Below, piece by piece: positions 37,501-46,500 of a stretch of 64,000 nt of DNA (the stretch's first letter is position 1; each line of letters opens with the position of its first letter). The stretch spans positions 229,041-293,040 of the forward strand of contig NZ_LFYT02000004.1 in the NCBI RefSeq assembly GCF_001270065.2. The letters are read 5' to 3'. This DNA is from Limnohabitans planktonicus II-D5 (GTDB lineage Bacteria; Pseudomonadota; Gammaproteobacteria; Burkholderiales; Burkholderiaceae_C). The translations under genes and the position numbers were made by a program. Below the pieces are notes generated by a model. That model worked only from the letters and a program-made list of their open reading frames with translations, did no database searches and was not told where the DNA came from.

Positions 37501-40500
37501 AGCACCACGGCCGATGGCCAAGGTCTTTTCAGCGTGAGCCATACCTTTTTGGTGGATGGCAGTTTCAAGCTGCGAGCCATCGCCAAAGACAGCTCTGGCA
37601 AAGAAAGTGGTGCCAGTCAGGCCTTGACTGTGACGGTGGACACCCAGGTCAACCCGGTCACCGATCTCAAGGTGTCTGACAACGACGTGATCAATCTGGC
37701 CAAACAAAGCAGTGGCGTCAACATCAGCGGCAAGGGCGAAGCCATGGCCGATCTTGCACTCGTGTTCAAGGGCACGGGCAACCAGGTCTTGTCCACTGCC
37801 ACGGGCAGGGTCGATGCACAAGGCAATTGGTCGGTGACCCTGAGCGCGGCACTGATTGACCAGCTGGGACAAGGCACGGTGCGTGTCGAGGTCACGCAGA
37901 CCGATGCAGCGGGCAACCTCTCTGTGGTGCAAACGCGCGACTTTGATGTGGACACCGTGCCACCCGATGCCCCTGCTTCGGGCAGTGTCCAAACTGCGCA
38001 GGACTTGAATGCCCAAAGCGAGCTCGAAGGCGGTCTCCAATGGCAAGAGCTGGCAGATGGCACCTCAGTGGCCGTGGCCTTGCCTGCCAATTTGGGGGCA
38101 GACGGTGTGGTGGTCTTGACCTGGGGCAACCAGGTGTTGCGTTACCAGGTCACGTCCGACGATTTGGCGGCCGGTGTGGCGCAAGTGGCGGTGTCCGCCG
38201 AAACCATTGTGGCGGCTGGGGACAACGTCGCTTTGAGTGTGAGCGCCGTGTTTGAAGATTCGGCGGGCAACTTCGGCCCCTGGACGGGCAGTCAGGTTCA
38301 ACCCTTGCAGGTGCTCAGTGGCCTGGCGGTCAGTTTTTCCGAGCGCCCCCCGGGCCTGGTTCCCTTGGTCGACGACTATGGCCGCATCATGAGTGGCACT
38401 TATTACACCCAGAAGACAGAAGATTTTCGGGTGCAGCTGTCAGGTGCTGCGGGCAGCAATGTGGTCATTTATGAAGACACCAATGGCAACTCACAGTTTG
38501 ACAACGACGAGCGTTTGGCCCGTGTGCAGCTGGACAGTTCAGGCCAGGGTCTGGCCATCCTCGCATTGACCGAGGGCCTCCATCGGCTGCAGAGTTTTGC
38601 CACTTTTCAAGGCCTGGAACAACCTACTTTTCAAAGCGAGTTGCTGGTGGTGGTGGACACCGGCGTGCCTGCACAGCCCCGCGTGACGATCTACGACGAC
38701 AAGGTCAACGCTGCCGAGCGCGATGCGGGTGTCCTGGTCAGTGGAACTGCCGAGGCCCATGCCGAGCTGAAAGTCAGCCTGTTCAACACGCGCACAGGGG
38801 TTGCAGGACAGCCCTTTACTGTCTTGGCCAACAGTGCGGGGCAGTGGTCAAGTCGCATCTCGCTCGGACAATGGGCCGAAGTGGGCGATGGCCCCTTGCA
38901 GTTGTCGCTCACGCAAACAGACCTGGCGGGCAACACCAGTGCGGCCCAGTCGGTGGCCATTTCTCTGGACACCACCATCTTGGCACCTACGCTCAACAGC
39001 GTGTCCACCAATGACTGGGTCAACGCCCAGGAAATCAGCGATGGGTCGGTGACCGTGAGCGGTGGCGCTGAAGCCTTGGCTTGGGTATCGGTCACACTCT
39101 TGGGGTCTTCAGGCAGCTATGGCACATCCGTGCAGGCTGATGCCAACGGCTATTGGTCTTTGCCTTTGACTTCCACCGTGTTGCGCACCCAATTGGGTGA
39201 AGGAACGGTGGCCGTGAGTGCCCGCCAGACCGATGCGGCAGGCAATGTGTCCGAGTCGGTCAGCCGCACATTCAAAATTGACACCCTGGTGGATGCGCCT
39301 GTGCTGGACACCATCAGCGGCAACAACAGAGTTAATGCTGTCGAGGCTGACCAAGGCGTGCAGCTGACCGGCTCAGGCGAGCCTGGTGCCACGGTCATGG
39401 TGGTGTGCACTCTGGGTGCGCAGTCTTTGGCCCCCCGCACGGCGGTGGTGGGCAGTGGCGGCCGCTGGCAATTGAGCCTGAACAGCGAAGCCTTTGAAAC
39501 TTTGGGCGATGGCAATTGGGTCGTGTCGGTGTCGGAAGTTGATCAGGCCGGCAATGTCTCAACGGCCACCTTGGGCGCACTGACGGTGGACCGCAGCCCG
39601 ATTGCAGGGTCGGTGCGCGTCAACCCGCTGAGCACGGACGATGTGGTGAGCTTTGCCGAGCAAGGCAGTCAGCTGGTGATCTCGGGCACCGGCCCCATTG
39701 GCACGCAGGTGTCTTTGAGTTTGCAAGGCAGTTTGGGAAGCGTGAAACTGCAAGCCTTGGCGTTGGTCGATGCCCAGGGCCAATGGCAAGCCACGCTCAC
39801 AAGTCAGCAGATGCGCGGGATTTTGGGCAGCGGCACTGTGCAGGTTCAGGCCTGGGCGGTGGACCCGGCGAGCGACCGATCCACCGCCGTCAACACCGTG
39901 GTGGAACACAGCTTTGAGCTTGAAGCCGCTGTGCCTGCGCCCACCCTGAATCAGACGAGTGGCGATGGCTTCATCAATGCCGTGGAAGCGGCCAATGGCG
40001 CTGTTGTCTCCGGCACGGGTGTGGCGGGCAACTTTGTCACCCTGAGCCTGACCGGGACAGCAGGCAACATCACCCGTGTGGTGCAGGTGGGGCAAGACAA
40101 CACCTGGCAAGTCAGTCTGGGTTTTTCGGACGTGCAGACCTTGGGTCAAGGCGCTGTTCAGGTCCAGGCGATTCAGCGCAATGGTTTGAGTGCTTCAGCC
40201 ATCAGCTCTGTGGCTGCTGCGCAGCAGTTCATCATCGACACCGAGATCCCCAATGCTGCGCTGCCCAGCGATCAAAGCGCCGCCAATGACTATAACGCCA
40301 GTCACGAACTCGCTTCGGGCGTCACCCCTGAAGAGGCCGCCGCAGGCGTCAAAGTGGCGGTGCCCTTGCCTGCCAATGCCCGTGCAGGTGACATCCTGCA
40401 GTTGTTCTGGGGCGATCAGCAGGTGGTGCATGTGCTCACAGCCGCGCAACTGGCGGCCTTCTCCGGCAATGATGCCCGGCTGATGGTCATCACGGTGCCC

Positions 40501-43500
40501 GGCAACACCATTGCCCGCCAGGGCGATGGGGCGGTCGATGTGCGTGTGCGGGTCACCGACCTGGCGGGCAATGTGGGTGAAATGTCTACGCTGGTGTCGC
40601 AAGTGGCGGTGGATGCGCCGCCTTTGGCGCCGCAAATGGATACCGTGATGGTCGACGGGTATGTGAACCTGGCCGAATTCACCGCAGACCAAACCACGCC
40701 GGGTAGTCTCTCGATTTCCGGCACCACATCGACCGATGGGGCGGTGTCGGTGGTGTTGAGCCGCACGGTGGGCGGGACCCCGATCACCATCACCCTCTCG
40801 GGCACCGCAGTGGGTGGCATCTGGAAGGTGCTGCTCAGCCATACCCAGCTGAGCACCTTGGGTGAAGGCACGATTGAGGTCGCCGCCCAACTGACCGATG
40901 GCGGCGGCGTCAAGTCCGCCTGGAGCAGTGGCAGCTTTGTGTTCGATAAAACCCTACCGGAACCAGTGACCCTTGCCCATGACCAGGCTGCTCAGGCGCA
41001 AAACGCCCGGGGCGAGTTGGCCGGTGGTTTGATCGTCATGCCCGACAACCGGAACCTGACCGAAGCCACCGATGGCACCGTGGTGCATGTGGGCTTGGCG
41101 GGCGATGCGCAATCGGGCGATGAAGTCCTCTTGTACTGGGGTAGCGCCACGGGAAGCGGGGGTGTCGAAGTGCGCACCCGCTTGACGCAATCCGATGTGA
41201 ACCAGGGTTTTGTGGCGGTGACCGTGGCCGAGTCGGTCATCACCCAGGTGGGCGATGCCAGCAGCCTGCGCGTGGAGGCGCGGTCGGTGGACCGGGCGGG
41301 TAACGAGGGTGCGCGATTTTTGGTCTGGCAAGGCACAGTCGATGCCTTGCCAGAGGCACCCACGATTGTGGCCGTGTCTGCAGACGGACAGGTCAACCAG
41401 CAAGAAAGCCTGTCCAACGTCTTGATTGAAGGTGCGGCCACCTTGGAGCAGGTCGTCACGGTCAAGATTTTGGTAGGGAATGCCACCAAGTTTGAGAAGA
41501 CTGCCACCACCTCTGAGCGCAATGGTCAGCCCCACTGGTGGGTGTCCTTGACGCCCTCTGAGCTGGCCACACTGGGCCAGGGCGCGGTCGATGTCCAGGC
41601 CTATCAGACCGACGGCACAGGCAACCCTTCCCGCTTGGCCAGCAGCCGTTTTGTGATCGACACCTTGCCGCCAGCAGCGCCCACCGTGGATGCGGTGACG
41701 GCCGACAACCGCGTCAGCTTTGCCGAGTCACAGGCCGGGGTGAGGGTCAGCGGCACAGGAGAGCCGGGGGCTTCGGTCAGCTGGGTGCTGACCGATGGGG
41801 CTGGGCACCTGGTCAGCAGGACCAGCATTTTGGTCAACCCCCAGGGTGTATGGTCCGCGCCTGTGCTCGCGGCCGATTTTGCGCAGCTGGTGCAGGGCAC
41901 ACTGAAAGTGACCGTGCTGCAATCTGACGCAGCGGGCAACGTTTCGCCATCCACGGAAAAGACCTTCACCTATGTGTCCGAACCTGTGAGTGTGCCCACC
42001 ATCACCAGCGTCAGCGGGGTCAGCAGCAGCGACATTTATTTCAATGCCCAGGATCAAATCACCTCAGGCGACCAACTGGTGGTGAGCGGCTCGGGTGTAT
42101 CGGGCCATCAGTTGCGTCTGGATGTGCGTGTGGCCGGTGTGTCTTATGTCATTCCTGCCGTGACTGTAAGCAACAATGGCAGCTGGACAGTCACCCTGAC
42201 GGCTGAGGATTTGAGCCGCATCGGTCAAGGCGTGACGCAAATCCAGGCGGTGCAGATCAACGCGGCGGGGGATGAATCCTTGCCTCGGGTTTTTGACACC
42301 TTTGTCATCGACACGGTCTTGCCACAACTCAATGTGGCGCAGCTGTCTGCCAATGGACTCAATGGCAACGCCAAAGAGGGGGATGTCATCACCGTGACGG
42401 TGCAATTGTCCGAGACGGTGAACGTGACCCTGAACGGTGCCGCTTTGCCCAAAGTGGGGCTGCTATTGGGGAGCCAAACGGTGTACGCCCATTACAACGC
42501 CACTGCCAGCCAGCTGGCGGGCGGCAATCGGGCGGTATTCACCTACACCGTTCAGCCTGGCGATACCGACAGTTCGGGCGGTGTGGAATGGGTGACTTCT
42601 GCCGGTCAGGTGGCGGTGGACTGGAACGGTGCGGTGGTCCAGGACGCCGCCGGCAATCCGGCAGGCTCCACCATTGCCCAGGGCATGTCCAACACGGTGC
42701 GGGTTGACACCTCGGCGCCCAGTGCGCCCAGCATCGGTGGTTTGGTGACGCCTTCGGGTGACGTGAATGGGGCCGTGGCCGCTTCTTCCCTGGGGGGCGA
42801 CTACATCAACAAAGTGGAGGCCAACCAGAACCAGGTGGTGGTCAAGGTCAATCTGTCCGGCACCGGGGCTTTGGCGGGGGACCGTTTGCAGCTGTCTTGG
42901 GGCAGCCAGCAGCTCAGCCCGAAAGTCTTGTCTGACGCCGAAATCACGCAGGGGTTTGCCTCGGTCACGGTGCCTGCCAGCACCATTGGCAATGTGGAGG
43001 GCAACATCGCCATCACCGCCAAATTGGTGGATGCCGCAGGCAACGTCTCGTCCAATTCTTTGCCGCTGGAGGTCAAGGTGGACACCATCGCGCCTGCGGC
43101 CTTGTCCGTGGACGCGGTGCTGGCAGACGACCGGGTGTCCTTTGCAGAGGCGCAAGCACTGCTGGCCTTGGGTGCAGGTGTCTCTTCGGCGCTGGATGTG
43201 AAGGGCTCAGGGGTGGTTGCAGGGGCCACGCTGCATGTGGTGCTTCGTCAGGCGGGCCTGGCCAGCGACATCGTGTTGACACCTGTCATCAGCGGCACGT
43301 CTTGGTCCATCAAGGCGGGCGACCTGGGGCAAGCCCTGGCCCTGCTGCAAGATGGTTCCTGGGACTTGGTGGTCTACCAGACCGATGCCGCAGGCAACGA
43401 CAGCACGCAGACGGTGCGCAGTGTGTTGCTGGACCGCGATGTGCCCGCAGCACCCACCATCTTGAGCCTGCCCCAGGCGGGCGACGGCTGGATCAATCTG

Positions 43501-46500
43501 GCCGATGCCACCCTGGGGGTGAGCGTGAACGTGTCCCTGGCAGGAACGCGGGCCAAGGCGGGTGATGCCTTGGTGGTAACGGGCTTTCCCTCCGAGCATC
43601 GCGTGATCTTGAAAACGGCGGATTTGGTGGCGCAAACCATCACCGTGCTGGTGCCTCAAGCGCTCATCATGCAATCAGCGGGCACAGCCCCCCAGTCACT
43701 GAACATCGCGACCTACATCGAGGATTCCGGGGGCAACAAATCCTTGCCTTCCAATGTCATCCCGGTCGAGCTGGACACCCTCATCTTGCCGCCTGTGGTG
43801 GTGGCGACCACTTTTGCTGATGGCATCACTTCGGCAGAGGCCAGTCTGCCCACGGGGCAGGTGTTCACGGGCAGGGGCGTCGAAGCGGGCGCTGCGGTGG
43901 TGGTGGTCATGCAAGGCGCTTTGGGCGACAGCCTGCGCTTTCCCACCACAGGACGCGACGATGGCACGTTTGCCGTCACCGTCATGCCTTCGGATTTTCG
44001 TATTTTGGGCTCCGGGTCGGTGTCATATACCGTGATTCAGACCGACAAGGCGGGCAACGTGTCGACGGCGACATCCGGCTCTTATAACGTGACCCTGACC
44101 CTGTCTTCGCCGACCTTGTTTGACCTGACAGGGGATAACCTGATCAATGCGCTAGAAGCCGCGACCACACAAACACTGAGCGGTTTGGCCCAGGCAGGCG
44201 CACAGGTCAAGCTCCGGTTTTTCAATGCAGTGACCAATGTCGAATTCTTGCCCGAGAAGACGGTGACGGCGACAACAGCTGGGACCTGGTCTGTGCCATT
44301 GACAGCGCAAGAACTCCAGAGCCTGTCTCCTTCTGGTGCGGCAACTGTTCTTGTCAAGGCACAGCAGAGTATCAACGGTCAGACTTCGGACTCCAGCACC
44401 TTGAGTTTTCTGATCGATCGTGTTCCTCCTGCGGTCTCGGGTGCGGTCACCTTGTTTGATGCGAATTTGGATGGTGCCAAAAACGATGGCCTGGTGCTGA
44501 CCTTCTCTGAACCTGTGCTTTTCAGTTCGTTGAATGCCCTGTCGAGTTTCACCTTGCCTTCCGGGCGCACATGGGGCACGGGCGCGCGCATTGAGTCCTT
44601 TCAATCTCAAACCCTCAATGGCGCTGAATACACCTCCACCCTGAAGATTTTTCTGGGTACAGGGGCCAATTTGGTGGCGGGCAACACCATCACCTTGGCC
44701 AGAGCCCAGGTGACCGATGTGGTGGGCAACACCGCTGTGTCCAATGCCGTATTCACCGTGCCCAGTCTCACGATTCCGGGCACGCCCGTACCCCCGGTGA
44801 CGATTGCCACGGACAACCGCATCAATGCCACCGAGTTGACCCAATCCACGGCCGTGGCATTCAGCCATGCAGCCGCCACTGCGGGGACACAATTGGTGGT
44901 GTATCTGGACGGCACCGAGGTCAAGCGGCAGAACATGAGCATCAATGCCACCAGCACATCGGTGTCCCTGACCGTGGCAGAGTGGGGTGCGGTGTCGGGG
45001 CAGAAGTCTTTGGTGGCACAAATTGTCAACCCGACCACCGGAGCCACAGGCGCCTTTTCCACGCCCAAACCGATTGCCCTGGATTTCGCGGTGGAGAGCG
45101 CCGTGCAATTGGCAGTGGCATCCGACACGGGCACGCTGGGGGTGTTTAACAGCGGGGACAAGGTCAGTCTGGTCTTCAAAGAGGCTGTGAATCTGACCAC
45201 AGCCGCCTTGCCCGCAGGACTGAAAGCAAGCGGTCTGGTGGCGGTGGACGGCATCAAGCAAGTGGGCGATACCAACACCTATGCCACGACTTGGCAGGTG
45301 ACCCTGGGAACAGGCACGACTTTGCAAGCCGGGCAGATCGTGAACCTGAGTGCCGTTCGTGACATGGCGGGCAACACGGCCAACCTCAGCACCACCGTCA
45401 GGGCGGATGTGTTCACGCCCAACCCCACGCTGGTGATTGACACCGTGGCGAGTAACAACGTGCTCGATGCCAGCAAGAAGGCTGCCGGTGTGGCGGTGAA
45501 CATTCAGTTGACGGGTGCCCAGGCAGGCGATGTCATCCAATTGACCATGGATGGCGAGGTGGTGGGCACCTCCACAGTTCTGAGCAATGGTCAGACCAGC
45601 GCGGCCTTCAACTTGTCATCCAGCACCTGGGGTGGAGATGGGGAGCACGTGCTGCGCGCCAATCTGCTGCGTGCAGGGCAAACCACCAGTTCATTGAACC
45701 GCTCGGTGTATGTGGCCGCAGAGCAAAAGCATTGGTCAACCGTCTATGCCGATACCTTGTGGTTTGACCCGGACACCTTGATGAGCCTCAAGGATGGCAG
45801 CCAGGTCACGAGCTGGAAGTCCAGCAATGGCACGGTTACGCTGGTGCCACGCATGGGCTCTGTCCCCAAGCTCACAGATGCCTCGGGGCATGTGGCTTTG
45901 TATTTCAACGGGGCCTCGTCGTTGTACACAACGCAGAAAACGGCCGCCCCCAGGCTGGATGTGACCGGCTATTCGGACTTTTCCATGCTCAAGTTGCTGG
46001 GCTATCCCCCTGCATGGGGCTACACCATGACACGCGAGGTCGACAGCAGTGTCTCGGGCACGGTGTATGCATTCCGCCATCATTTTGGGGGGGTCAACAC
46101 ATCCTTGTCGTCACATTTTGCAGGCAAAGGGGTCAACGTGGTCACCAATGCTGCGACAGTCAGTTCATGGATGGTCATGAATGGTTTCAATGACACCGTT
46201 TCAGGTTCCATTGCCGTGAATAACCGCGTGCTGAGCACAACCTTGGACACCACCATGGTTCAAACCGGGATGAAGTCGTCTCCTGGCAGCGTGGGCACGT
46301 TGGCGGTTGGAGCCTCAGGGTGGACGACTTCGGGTGGCGCAGAATTTGTCACCGGGGTCATGGGTGACCAGATTGCTTTCAATCAAAACTTGACTGCAGC
46401 CATGCGAGGCGAGGTCTCGACTTATCTGGCCGCCAAGTACCAGACCGTGGGGCGCCTGGTGGCGGCCACCGGGACGGCGCAGACCTATGACTTGTCCCTC

